NCBI GenBank assembly: GCA_021824565.1
Contig: JAKAKL010000004.1
Location: forward strand, 1 to 64,000
Source of the DNA: Bacteroidota bacterium
GTDB taxonomy: Bacteria > Bacteroidota > Ignavibacteria > Ignavibacteriales > Ignavibacteriaceae
DNA: 64,000 nucleotides
Direction of reading: 5' to 3'
Of this stretch, positions 17,194 to 25,299 are shown one piece after another. Each line of letters starts with the position of its first letter. The first letter of the stretch is position 1. The position numbers and the translations under genes were made by a program. The notes beneath the pieces are model-generated. The model was not told the DNA's origin. It saw only the letters and a program-made list of their open reading frames with translations, and did no database searches.

Positions 17194-19155
17194 TTATATA
17201 ACTAATGCTTTCTGTTCTGCGGCTGCATCTATAGTAATATTTCTATCAGCATAAAATTTAATTAATGCGTCCTCAAATTCTTCGGTTATCCTTTGGCGAT
17301 GATCATTCGTGTGAAGTTTTAAACAGTCTGACTCAATAACTAAAGATTTATTTTTCCCTGCTAACGATAATTTCTTTGAATATAATATCCGGTAAAATAC
17401 TTTTATTAAAAAGTTGAATGGTCTTAAACATGAGAATCTAATTTGGTGTTTGCGGTTTTGCCGGGCAGAAAAAGAGAAATAAAAATTCGGAAAAAATTTC
17501 TTCACCCATTCATTACCATTCCAAAAATTGTTAAGCATTTCAGGATTCTTAAACGGCGTTAAAGTAATTATCTGGTGCGCGGTATAAAAATCGTATGAAT
17601 AATTTATCTTCATGTTTGTTTCATCAATCAAATAATTGGCGCACAATTGCTTCCTTGCTCCGGAAAGGATTGAATAAATGTGGATCATCAAGTAAACAAG
17701 ATAAACCGAATGAGGTTTTGTAATTATAAATAAATCTACGTCGTCGTGACTTGCAATTCCGTAGTTTGAAGTGCCTCCGCTGAACGCGATCATTGAAACA
17801 AGCGGCAGGGTATTTAAAAAATCTAATATCTTCTTCGCCTTCTTTTTGTTTATGGTTTTATTTGATCGTTTATAAAAACCGTTAGCGCGGGCTTTTAAGA
17901 AAAGGCTGTCTTCTTTCCATTCAGCTTTACCGTCGAGAATTAATTTCCGTATAGTTTGATGGAGATCCTTTTCAGTCATCATGACATCAAATACCTGCGG
18001 ATGAATCTTTTCTTCCGCAATACCGCAATTGAAAAGGCTCGAATAAATTAAAGTCTTTTCCAGAGCTTCTTCGTAATTTTTCGCTTTGGGCAACCCGGCT
18101 GCGTAAATACTTTTATGATTCAGCCTTTCAAGCAAGACGTCTAATTGTTGTCTCGTCCTTTCCGCCGAATATTTTATCTCATAATTTATTTTGCGGTCTG
18201 AACAAATTAATTCGTTCAGTCTGTCTAATCCTTCGAGATAGCTTGTCATGTCAAACGGATTTATTGTTACAGAACAAGGTTTGGAAATTTCTTCAGTAGC
18301 AATTCCTTCTGAACATAGAACTGGCAGACCGAAATGCATAGCTTCAAGCACTGGAAATCCAAATCCTTCTTCAAAGCTTGTATGAACAAAACCGGAAGCA
18401 TCAACATAGAGTGACCGCAATTCTTCTTCGGAAATGTAACCGTAGAAGTCAATATCTGGATGGTCTTTAAATTTATTTATCAGAATGTTTAGAGCGGAAG
18501 ATTTTATCCAAAGCTCGCCGGCTAATTTTAACCTCAGATTACTTTTAGTTTTTTCTTTCCATTCTATAAATCCTTCGACAAGAAAACTTAAATTCTTGCG
18601 CGGCTCTATATGACCAACGTATAAAAGATAAGGCTGCTCGCCTTGTTTTCTTCCAGAATCAAAATTAGTCTTGCTGATTAGAGACGAGTAACCCTGTACA
18701 ATTAATATTTCTTCTTCCTTAACACCAAGATATTTGCCGACATTCTTTTTAGTATGTTCGCTGACCGTTACTACAACCGGATTTTGCTTTAATGTTTTTA
18801 GTATCTGGAAGTTATAATATGCTGCGAAGCTTTTCGAATAGAATTGAGGATGAGTTATGAAGGACAGATCATGAATAATTATTGCAGATTTTTTCTTAAC
18901 GCCAAAAGGCATATAGTAATCCGGAAATATCATGCAGTCAACGTATGACTTCTTAATATCATGAGCCAGCGAAAAATTTCTCTGCCAGTTCTTTCTAAAC
19001 TTATCCCGGATATTATTTCTCTTAAACTGATCTTGAGCATTAAACATTTCAACTTTATTATCAGTTTGATTTAATTGTTCAAGAAGGCAATTTAAATACC
19101 GGCTTGTACCGGTTTGTTTACTGCTTAGAGAAGATGCTTCTATGCCTATTATCAT
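17194..19155 (-). CDS. GT4 glycosyltransferase fused to a nucleotidyltransferase-fold domain
   Basis: Two-domain protein of 653 aa. Residues ~1-330 are a GT-B family 4 glycosyltransferase: YLLYVGHIEPRKNLSFLVEGF is the donor-domain strand, and EEGFGFPVLEAMHFGLPVL contains the E-x7-E motif. Residues ~370-653 resemble stand-alone nucleotidyltransferase-domain proteins, with a helical region then FSGGTSNYGIASHDDVDLFII (G-G then D-x-D of the Pol-beta/MNT fold) near 455-475. The first Gly-Ser is Gly-Gly-Thr, so activity is uncertain. One uninterrupted frame spans both halves. It is first in an operon with the radical SAM gene. Confidence 0.82.
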   Translation of the reverse strand: MIIGIEASSLSSKQTGTSRYLNCLLEQLNQTDNKVEMFNAQDQFKRNNIRDKFRKNWQRNFSLAHDIKKSYVDCMIFPDYYMPFGVKKKSAIIIHDLSFITHPQFYSKSFAAYYNFQILKTLKQNPVVVTVSEHTKKNVGKYLGVKEEEILIVQGYSSLISKTNFDSGRKQGEQPYLLYVGHIEPRKNLSFLVEGFIEWKEKTKSNLRLKLAGELWIKSSALNILINKFKDHPDIDFYGYISEEELRSLYVDASGFVHTSFEEGFGFPVLEAMHFGLPVLCSEGIATEEISKPCSVTINPFDMTSYLEGLDRLNELICSDRKINYEIKYSAERTRQQLDVLLERLNHKSIYAAGLPKAKNYEEALEKTLIYSSLFNCGIAEEKIHPQVFDVMMTEKDLHQTIRKLILDGKAEWKEDSLFLKARANGFYKRSNKTINKKKAKKILDFLNTLPLVSMIAFSGGTSNYGIASHDDVDLFIITKPHSVYLVYLMIHIYSILSGARKQLCANYLIDETNMKINYSYDFYTAHQIITLTPFKNPEMLNNFWNGNEWVKKFFPNFYFSFSARQNRKHQIRFSCLRPFNFLIKVFYRILYSKKLSLAGKNKSLVIESDCLKLHTNDHRQRITEEFEDALIKFYADRNITIDAAAEQKALVI

Positions 19156-19374
19156 TCTACTCTTTCAAGTATTTTAGAAATCAGCGTTAACTTATTAATA
19201 TTATTTTTTAATAGTAATGGAATAGAAAATATTGTGATAATGCTAATATATTACTTTGCGGCTCAATCAAAATATTTTGAAACACAAGTAGAACTATTAC
19301 ATTATAAAAAAGTGAATAGCCGGATGCATATCACACTCGACATGATTGAGATTAAATAAGGAGGAGAAAACTAA

Positions 19375-20067
19375 TTACCACTCGATTTCAGATTTATCTC
19401 TAAAGATTTTCCCGGTTAATTTTTGCGGCGCCTCGGAAGCCAGCCACACTTGTGTTTCAGCTCCTTGCCGAACAGAGCGCGGAGCCGATCTTCCGCCCAT
19501 GTCTGTCCGTACCCAGCCGGGGCAAACTGCATTTACAGAAATCCCGTTTCCTTTTAATTCATATGCCAGATGTCTTGTGAATGAATTTAGCAAAGTCTTG
19601 GAAACACAATATGCCGGAGACCAGCCGCCAACCGGCTCAAACATCGATCCTCCTCCGCTTGTTATGTTTATAATTCTTCCCGGATTATTCATAACATGAA
19701 TAAAAGTTTTTATTACCCGCATCGGTCCGTAGCTGTTGGTATTGATGATCATTTCTAATAATTCCGCATCAGATTCGACAAGCGATCTGTCTTCTTTAAG
19801 AAGAATACCAGCATTATTTATAAGTACGTCAAGTTTAATCTTGTTTGATGAAAAAAACTTTGCCGCTCCACTTACGCTTTCATCTTTGCTTACATCCATC
19901 AAGACAGCTTCCGCAGAATCAGTTTCATCCTCCAGGTTCTTTAATGCTTCGGACAACTTTGTTTCATCGCAACCGGAAATAAAAACATGGAATCCTTTCT
20001 GCGCAAGCTGTCTTGCAGTTTCAAATCCGATCCCTTTGTTTGCGCCTGTTATAAGTGCGTACTTCAT
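19375..20067 (-). CDS. Short-chain dehydrogenase/reductase (SDR)
   Basis: Cytosolic NAD(P)-dependent oxidoreductase of 230 aa. The cofactor motif TGANKGIGFETA is at the N-terminus, NNAG near residue 87, the catalytic serine in ITSGGGSMF, and the YxxxK pair in YCVSK. CPGWVRTDMGG closes the classical SDR fold. It is close to carbonyl-reductase-type SDRs of plants and bacteria. It starts 7 nt after the F420-reductase-like gene, so the pair is probably one transcript. Substrate unknown. Confidence 0.88.
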   Translation of the reverse strand: MKYALITGANKGIGFETARQLAQKGFHVFISGCDETKLSEALKNLEDETDSAEAVLMDVSKDESVSGAAKFFSSNKIKLDVLINNAGILLKEDRSLVESDAELLEMIINTNSYGPMRVIKTFIHVMNNPGRIINITSGGGSMFEPVGGWSPAYCVSKTLLNSFTRHLAYELKGNGISVNAVCPGWVRTDMGGRSAPRSVRQGAETQVWLASEAPQKLTGKIFRDKSEIEW

Positions 20068-20074
20068 TCTATGA

Positions 20075-20767
20075 TCAGCGGACTATTTTAAAATTAAACG
20101 CGCCGCTTTTTGAAGTTACCATAATTCTTAGCCATAGCGGTAAGATTCCTTCCATGCCTCTTGAAGCGGTTATGTCGCCCAAGTCAATTATGTTTTCATT
20201 TTTCCATCCGAAATCATTCAGCAGCGATTTAACTTTTTGCTTTGCGCTTTCGTCATTTCCGCAGATGAAATTTGCATGGTCGCCGTTGTTTATCATCGAT
20301 GGGTTTACCATTACGCCGCACCACATCGTGTTTAAGGTCTTAACTACCTTAGCGCCTGGAAATGCTTTTTGAATTTCTTCTCCTAAAGAATTATAATTGC
20401 TCATCGAGGGAATTAAAGAAGGCGGCATGCCTTTGCTGAAATCGAGAGGGTTTGATACATCGACTAAAACTTTTCCTTCCAAGTTTTTTGCATTGGCAAG
20501 TTTTAACGCCGCAGTTGAGCTTGCACCGTGTGTAGCGTTAAAAATTATTTCGCCGAAAGCTCCCGCTTCTGCGAATGTTCCTAATTTTACTTGTGGATTA
20601 GTCTCATGCCATTCTGCAAAAGAAGGATTGCCGTAACCGTCTTTTACCTGGCTCGCAAGTTTTTCTGAAACGTTTCTTGTACCGATCATTACTTCATGAC
20701 CGGCTGAGATGATCTTTACCGCAAGCGTCTGTCCTACTGTTCCTGTGCCAATGATGGATATTTTCAT
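20075..20767 (-). CDS. NADPH-dependent F420 reductase-like / NAD(P)-binding protein
   Basis: Rossmann-fold protein of 230 aa. The GTGTVGQTLA dinucleotide motif at residues 7-16 is followed by GTRN, which favours NADP. Later segments (NATHGASSTAALKLA, KVLVDVSNPLDFSKG, KVVKTLNTMWCGVM) match the 'NADP oxidoreductase, coenzyme F420-dependent' domain. Many bacteria without F420 carry such proteins, so F420 use should not be assumed. An AGGAG ribosome binding site precedes the start. It lies 7 nt upstream of the SDR gene on the same strand. Confidence 0.82.
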   Translation of the reverse strand: MKISIIGTGTVGQTLAVKIISAGHEVMIGTRNVSEKLASQVKDGYGNPSFAEWHETNPQVKLGTFAEAGAFGEIIFNATHGASSTAALKLANAKNLEGKVLVDVSNPLDFSKGMPPSLIPSMSNYNSLGEEIQKAFPGAKVVKTLNTMWCGVMVNPSMINNGDHANFICGNDESAKQKVKSLLNDFGWKNENIIDLGDITASRGMEGILPLWLRIMVTSKSGAFNFKIVR

Positions 20768-20934
20768 CTTTGCTCCTGCTAATTGTTTAAAATAATTTAT
20801 ATGTCTAAAATATATTTATAATTCACACAACAAATGATAGAAAACCGGTGATAAAATATTTTATGTTGTCTTGCTTTTATGCCGGTTAATAATTACTCAA
20901 ATATAATATTTGTATTAACATCGCCGAACGGTTT

Positions 20935-21693
20935 TTATAACGCCATTCCGCCGGAGACTTCAATGCGCTGGGCGTTTATCCATTTAGCGTCGTCGGTGCA
21001 TAAGAAAGCAACCACGCTGCCGATGTCGTCGGCTCTTCCGACGCGACCCAATGCGGTCCGGCTTGACAAAATATTTTTAAGCTGCGGATTGTTCCTGATG
21101 TTCGCGTTATTAAAATCAGTTTCAATAGCCCCGGGCGCGACAACATTGGACCGTATTCCTCTTGCGCCAAATTCCTGCGCCGCATACTTTGATAGAATTT
21201 CTACCGCGCCTTTTAAGGATGAGTAAACAGAATATCCGTTAACACAGAATCTCGTCGTGCCCGATGAAATATAAATTATTCCACCGTTGTCGTTCATCAT
21301 GGAGACGGACCGTTGAGTTAAGAAATAAACAGATTTAAAATGTATGTTAACTAAATTATCAAATACTTCTTCAGTTACCTGCGGGATTGGAATCGTTGCG
21401 CCGATGCCCGCATTATTAATTAAGAAATCAAATTTATCCGTTTCCCAATTTGTTCGCAGCGCTTCCGAAAGCCCTGTAAAGAAATTTCCAAATGATTTTA
21501 TGTCTGAAACATCCAGTTGCAATACAGCGGCTTTTCGTTTTAACGAAGTAATTTCCGCGGCAGTGTTTTCCGCTTCTGCTTTCTTTGTATTGTATGTTAG
21601 TATTACATCGATTCCTTTTTTAGCTAATGATATTGCCATGTCTTTGCCAAGACCCCGGCTGCCTCCTGTAACCAGCGCTATTTTTGTCTCCAT
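20935..21693 (-). CDS. Short-chain dehydrogenase/reductase (SDR), FabG-like
   Basis: Classical SDR of 252 aa. Motifs: TGGSRGLGKDMA for the cofactor, NNAG near residue 94, catalytic Ser in YISSGTTRF, YxxxK in VYSSLK, and the C-terminal RVGRADDIGSVVAFLCTDDAKWINAQRIEVSGG typical of 3-oxoacyl-ACP reductase-like enzymes. It is not in an acyl-carrier context, so a detoxifying or secondary-metabolic reductase is as likely as fatty-acid synthesis. It is upstream of the two other dehydrogenase genes, separated by 167 nt. Confidence 0.88.
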   Translation of the reverse strand: METKIALVTGGSRGLGKDMAISLAKKGIDVILTYNTKKAEAENTAAEITSLKRKAAVLQLDVSDIKSFGNFFTGLSEALRTNWETDKFDFLINNAGIGATIPIPQVTEEVFDNLVNIHFKSVYFLTQRSVSMMNDNGGIIYISSGTTRFCVNGYSVYSSLKGAVEILSKYAAQEFGARGIRSNVVAPGAIETDFNNANIRNNPQLKNILSSRTALGRVGRADDIGSVVAFLCTDDAKWINAQRIEVSGGMAL

Positions 21694-22461
21694 ATTTTAT
21701 TCACCTTGAGTTTTTGTTTATTCTTTATTTACCGTTACAAAAATAAGATAGTTGCACTAAGAAAATTATGACGGTAAATGCAGCCTGTAATCATATCACA
21801 ATAAATTTTACTCTGCGTATGAATAGTAAAGGAAAGAATAATTATAAAATTTTCTGACGGGGACGCGCAAAGTTAATGGATAGAAACTTCTACCTGATAA
21901 AATTAAAAATATTTGATACGCTGAACAACAAGTTATCATATATGGCAAATGTCAAAATTGTATTTTCAACTTTTATATATTTATCTCTTGACAATTAAAC
22001 TATTTATTTTAAAGTTAGTCATAGAAAGTAATTGATTTTTGTTCTGCTTTCGTTTTTAATAGTTCAGATTAAAAGTTATCAGGGAATTTTTTTCGATGAA
22101 ACTATTTCTAAATTCGGGTCTCTTTTGTGAGCAAAATATTTTCCTCCGGCTTGACGGAGTGTCCAAAGGACTAAATCAAATCTCTTTACAAGGGACGATG
22201 ATTTTCTCTCCTCTAATTAATAATCCATCAATAAATAAATTTAGTTCGGTTAGAGATTAAGCGCCGCTGCAATTAATGCGGCGAATAATTTATCCGTCAG
22301 GATAATTACGTTCTTTGAAGCATTAGTATGGTCTTTGCATTTTATTTATCTGACATGAAAGAAAGAATCCCCTGCAGTGTAATAAAAACAGGTAAAGACA
22401 AAAAGAAAAATAATTCGACCGGGAAAAGATTTTTGTAAAAAGATAAAAGTATTACCTGGTT
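21694..22461. other. Gene-free intergenic region before array 2
   Basis: About 770 nt of strongly AT-rich sequence between the FabG-like gene (its 5' side) and array 2. I see no convincing gene or RNA. A 54-codon frame at 22096-22260 lacks a ribosome binding site and has no recognisable product. The regulatory DNA for the minus-strand dehydrogenase presumably lies at its left end. Confidence 0.5.
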
Positions 22462-22776
22462 TGCAAAACATTTTTGCAGCGCTGCAAAGCATTATTGGAA
22501 GGCTGCAAAGTGATCTCCGATCACTGCAAAACAAACTTTGAAGGCAGCAAAGTGATCTCCAATCACTGCAAAGAATTTTTGGAGGCCTGCAATGTGATCT
22601 CTGGTTACTGCAAAGAATATTTGGTAGGCTGCAATGTGAGTTCCGGTCACTGCAAAGCATTATTGGAAGACTACAATGTGATATTCGATCACTGCAAAGA
22701 ATATTTGGAAGACTGCAAAGTAATCTCCAGTCACTGCAAAACAAATTTGGATGATTGCAAAGAGATTTAATTAGAT
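22462..22776. repeat. 21-nt tandem array 2 (15 units, alternating A/B)
   Basis: Fifteen units of exactly 21 nt, each opening with TGCAAA or a one-base variant. From unit 2 to unit 14 two types alternate, giving a 42-nt higher-order period. A units continue as GTGATCTCCGATCAC and B units as GAATATTTGGAAGAC or close variants. The A tails are imperfect palindromes: GTGA and TCAC arms are kept, or nearly kept, in all six copies around a changing centre. It ends 91 nt before the helical-protein gene at 22868. Low-complexity open frames on both strands are by-products of the period. Confidence 0.94.
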
Positions 22777-22867
22777 TGAAAAATGAATTTTTTAACGAAA
22801 AAGCTTGTTTTCTTATAAATAACAGACTTTTTCTATTTTATCATAACTTATATAAAGGAGTAAAAGT

Positions 22868-23575
22868 ATGACTTCTGAAATAATTAACGATTTCGGCATG
22901 TTTAGAAGGGTTAGAGCTACGCTTAGAGCAAGGCTAACCGTAATTTCTGCCTTCCCTGCGCTAATGGAATACGTCCAGCTATTCTTCGACAATTTTGAAA
23001 AGCTTAAGAAGACGGCGATAGACTTTAAGAATGCTTCTGCTGGAAAGACCAAGCAAAAACATAACTCTGTTGATACTGTAGTAAATGAATTAACACCGAT
23101 GAGCGCGGCATTAAGGAGCCATGCAAGGAAAGAAAAAGATGAAGTGCTGCTTGCGAAGGTAACTATTACTCCGAATGCGATAAAGGACAGGCTGCGACAG
23201 GAAACCAAGCTGACCGTTATTGATGATATATTATCGGAGGCAGAGCAGCATCCGGATGTAATGGCAGCCAGCTTGATAACTCCTGAAAATGTAGCAACTG
23301 CCAGGACGGATTACAATAAACTTAATTCTGCTGTCGATGATCAGGGCTTGGGAGTAAGCACAAGGAAAGCGCTTCGTATTTCTCTCGAAGCACAAACTAA
23401 GACTGAGAATGACATTTTACACGATCACATAGATGAACTAATCGAAGCGGTAAAGAAAGTAAGCCTTGATGTTTATAACGAATACTTTGCATCGAGAGTA
23501 GTTTATGATCTTGGCGGGAAAATAAATCTTGAAGAAGATACTCCGCCCGAACCGCCGGCTCCTCCGGCACAGTAA
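22868..23575 (+). CDS. Helical protein of unknown function with Pro/Ala C-terminal tail
   Basis: Unrecognised 235-aa protein. There is no signal peptide or membrane segment. Almost the whole length is charged and predicted helical by eye (for example FDNFEKLKKTAIDFKNAS and LHDHIDELIEAVKKVSLDVYNEYF), and it ends in a short acidic then Pro/Ala-rich tail (TPPEPPAPPAQ). A strong AAAGGAG ribosome binding site sits 7 nt before the ATG, so it is very probably expressed. It lies just downstream of array 2. The protein at 41555-42298 has a similar size, a similar tail and also borders a 21-nt array. Function unknown. Confidence 0.75.
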   Translation: MTSEIINDFGMFRRVRATLRARLTVISAFPALMEYVQLFFDNFEKLKKTAIDFKNASAGKTKQKHNSVDTVVNELTPMSAALRSHARKEKDEVLLAKVTITPNAIKDRLRQETKLTVIDDILSEAEQHPDVMAASLITPENVATARTDYNKLNSAVDDQGLGVSTRKALRISLEAQTKTENDILHDHIDELIEAVKKVSLDVYNEYFASRVVYDLGGKINLEEDTPPEPPAPPAQ

Positions 23576-23650
23576 AAGGCTGATGGTTATTCTTTGCTTC
23601 AGGTAATTGAAGCAATGTGCTTATGATTGTGATTAAGTAACCGAATGCGT

Positions 23651-23742
23651 TAGAGACGACCCGCCGGCCTGCCCGTCCAGTAGGCGGGGTCGTCTCTACG
23701 ATTAAATAAAATAAATGTAGAGACGCGGCGGTGCCGCGTCTC
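23651..23742. repeat. Dispersed double-hairpin element, copy 1
   Basis: Two palindromes separated by a short A/T stretch. The first (23651-23698) has arms AGAGACGACCCGCC and GGCGGGGTCGTCTCT, perfect except for one extra G. The second (23720-23742) is GAGACGCGGC-GGT-GCCGCGTCTC, a perfect 10-bp stem. A diverged copy occurs at 24371-24441 in the same orientation. It resembles the small palindromic repeats scattered through many genomes; mobility or RNA structure roles are inference. Confidence 0.85.
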
Positions 23743-23800
23743 AATGAAATGCAAATTTGCAATTTGAAGTACAGAACGAACAATAAAAATTTTAGTTTAT

Positions 23801-24352
23801 ATGAGATATAACAATAAAATAATTTTAATATTCATATTATTTATTTCAATTCAGCAAGAGATTAAACCGCAAAATAACCTTAAGAGCGGCTGGTTTAATT
23901 TTGGAGTATCCAGAGTGTTAAGCAATGATAACCGCGGCTTATTAAATGTTGGGATGAATGTTAACTGGAAATATGGCAGCTATACTAATAGTGCTGGATT
24001 AAATTTTACAAGTCCTTTATTGGGAAGTAACAACTTTATTGCAACAGTAAATTACGGGATCGGATACTCGTACTTTGTAAAGAGAATGTTGTTCGGTTCA
24101 TTTAATATCGGACCCTCGGCAAGTATCGGGAAAACTTATAATGATGCAACTAAGAACAGCCAATCTTTCTGGGGACTTGGAATATCATTAGACAGTCAGT
24201 TTTATATTTCTCCGCTGTTCTTCATAATCCCGAACGTAGCATTAGGCATTGAGCCTTATTTAAATTATAATTTTTATGAATCAGTAAGAACGGACATGAA
24301 TTATATATACGGTGTTCGTTTCTGTTTTAATATTAATGATATTGATAAATAA
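23801..24352 (+). CDS. Outer-membrane beta-barrel-like protein of unknown function
   Basis: Exported 183-aa protein not recognised as a named family. Residues 1-23 form a signal peptide (hydrophobic core IILIFILFISI). The mature part consists of alternating strands with glycine and aromatic residues (SGWFNFGVSRVLS, NYGIGYSYFVKRMLFGSFNIGPSASIGKTY), and a near-terminal strand IYGVRFCFNIN, in keeping with a small outer-membrane barrel. It is bracketed by the two copies of the double-hairpin repeat, about 60 nt upstream and 20 nt downstream. Confidence 0.65.
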   Translation: MRYNNKIILIFILFISIQQEIKPQNNLKSGWFNFGVSRVLSNDNRGLLNVGMNVNWKYGSYTNSAGLNFTSPLLGSNNFIATVNYGIGYSYFVKRMLFGSFNIGPSASIGKTYNDATKNSQSFWGLGISLDSQFYISPLFFIIPNVALGIEPYLNYNFYESVRTDMNYIYGVRFCFNINDIDK

Positions 24353-24370
24353 ATTATTAAAGTCATGAAA

Positions 24371-24441
24371 AGAGACGACCCGGCGGGTTGTTACCACAAT
24401 TGAAAAAATAAATGTAGAGACGTGGCGGTGCCGCGTCTCTA
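24371..24441. repeat. Dispersed double-hairpin element, copy 2 (degraded)
   Basis: Second copy of the element at 23651-23742, same orientation. The left arm of the first hairpin (AGAGACGACCC) is present but its partner arm is lost. The A/T linker (AAATAAATGTA) and second hairpin (GAGACGTGGC-GGT-GCCGCGTCTC, one G-T wobble) are kept. It lies 18 nt after the barrel gene and runs to 29 nt before the start at 24470, so it could affect 3' mRNA stability or act as a terminator. Confidence 0.82.
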
Positions 24442-24469
24442 TATATACTTTAAAAGAAGACAAACAAAA

Positions 24470-24757
24470 ATGAACGATAATAAGAAAAGCCTTTTATGGC
24501 TTGTCGCATTCCTTCTCCCTACTATTTTTTCGCTGCTTTTGGTCGTAGTTATTAATGAATTTGAACTCGGCTACAGCGTTGCGCCGTATATTGCGGCGGT
24601 TCTGTACTTGGTAATCGCCGGATGGATTGTGTATGAGATTATAGAAAATAGGAAAATGTTCATCGTTTCTTTTTCAATTTATTCTGTGTTCAGTTTGCTT
24701 ATATATATTATGTTAACGTTGTGGTGGTCTGGAACTTTGTTCGATGTGGAATTTTAA
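24470..24757 (+). CDS. Small integral membrane protein of unknown function
   Basis: Unrecognised 95-aa protein with three hydrophobic segments at residues ~7-26, 32-50 and 58-80. The frame is open further upstream to an ATG at 24422, but that start would lie inside the hairpin repeat, so the ATG at 24470 is chosen. It is followed after 44 nt by another orphan gene. Nothing in the sequence suggests a transport or enzymatic motif. Possibly restricted to close relatives. Confidence 0.5.
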   Translation: MNDNKKSLLWLVAFLLPTIFSLLLVVVINEFELGYSVAPYIAAVLYLVIAGWIVYEIIENRKMFIVSFSIYSVFSLLIYIMLTLWWSGTLFDVEF

Positions 24758-24801
24758 AAAAAGATTGATTCTTTTAAAAGGATTTTTTAGAGGAATGAAT
24801 T

Positions 24802-25245
24802 GTGAATTATAAATGGATCATTTCACTGTGCGGATTATTAGCATGCGAAACAAATTGCCAGGTAATGCACGCTGCCGATACAACTAATATCGGACAAGTG
24901 AAGTTTATTGATAACAACGTTATTAGTGCAAATGAGAGTGAAAAATTTAATATCCCGACTGGAGGTATAGTTGATGGAAAGGGGAGCCTAATTCTTGATA
25001 ATATATTTTATTCGTCGCCGGAGTTTTTGTATAGAGAAGATGATAAAGTATTGTTGTCTTCGCTGGCGTTTTCTCAAACGGAAAATAACCTTTTTGAAAA
25101 TACAAAGGCGATTCAAAATAATTTTCACAATATCTATTTATGGTCAAAGCCTACCGCATTGCAAAAAATATTTTACAATGTAAATATGTCGGGCGCCTTT
25201 CTGCTGGCTGGCTACCATATTTGGAAATATTATATAAAGAAGTAA
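24802..25245 (+). CDS. Secreted or membrane-anchored protein of unknown function
   Basis: Unrecognised 147-aa protein starting at GTG; the nearby ATG at 24795 hits a stop after five codons, and GAGGAA upstream serves as ribosome binding site. The N-terminus (MNYKWIISLCGLLACETNCQ) is signal-peptide-like with a possible lipobox LLAC. A weakly hydrophobic segment near the C-terminus (NMSGAFLLAGYHIWKYYIKK) may form an anchor. The middle is polar without recognisable domains. Together with 24470-24757 it may form a small orphan operon. Confidence 0.5.
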   Translation: MNYKWIISLCGLLACETNCQVMHAADTTNIGQVKFIDNNVISANESEKFNIPTGGIVDGKGSLILDNIFYSSPEFLYREDDKVLLSSLAFSQTENNLFENTKAIQNNFHNIYLWSKPTALQKIFYNVNMSGAFLLAGYHIWKYYIKK

Positions 25246-25299
25246 AGATATTTAATCAGCATCATTTTCATTTTAATTAAAAAAAAAGGAGTGAAAAAA

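Noticed and set aside
22096-22260. 54-codon frame in the region before array 2
   Set aside because: No start signal or family resemblance; length is within chance for AT-rich DNA.
22346-22770. Cys/Lys-rich heptad frames on both strands across array 2, and comparable frames in arrays 1, 3 and 4
   Set aside because: A 21-nt period keeps any stop-free frame open. Several frames are open at once, starts are TTG or lack a ribosome binding site, and none resembles a known protein. Expression evidence would reverse this.
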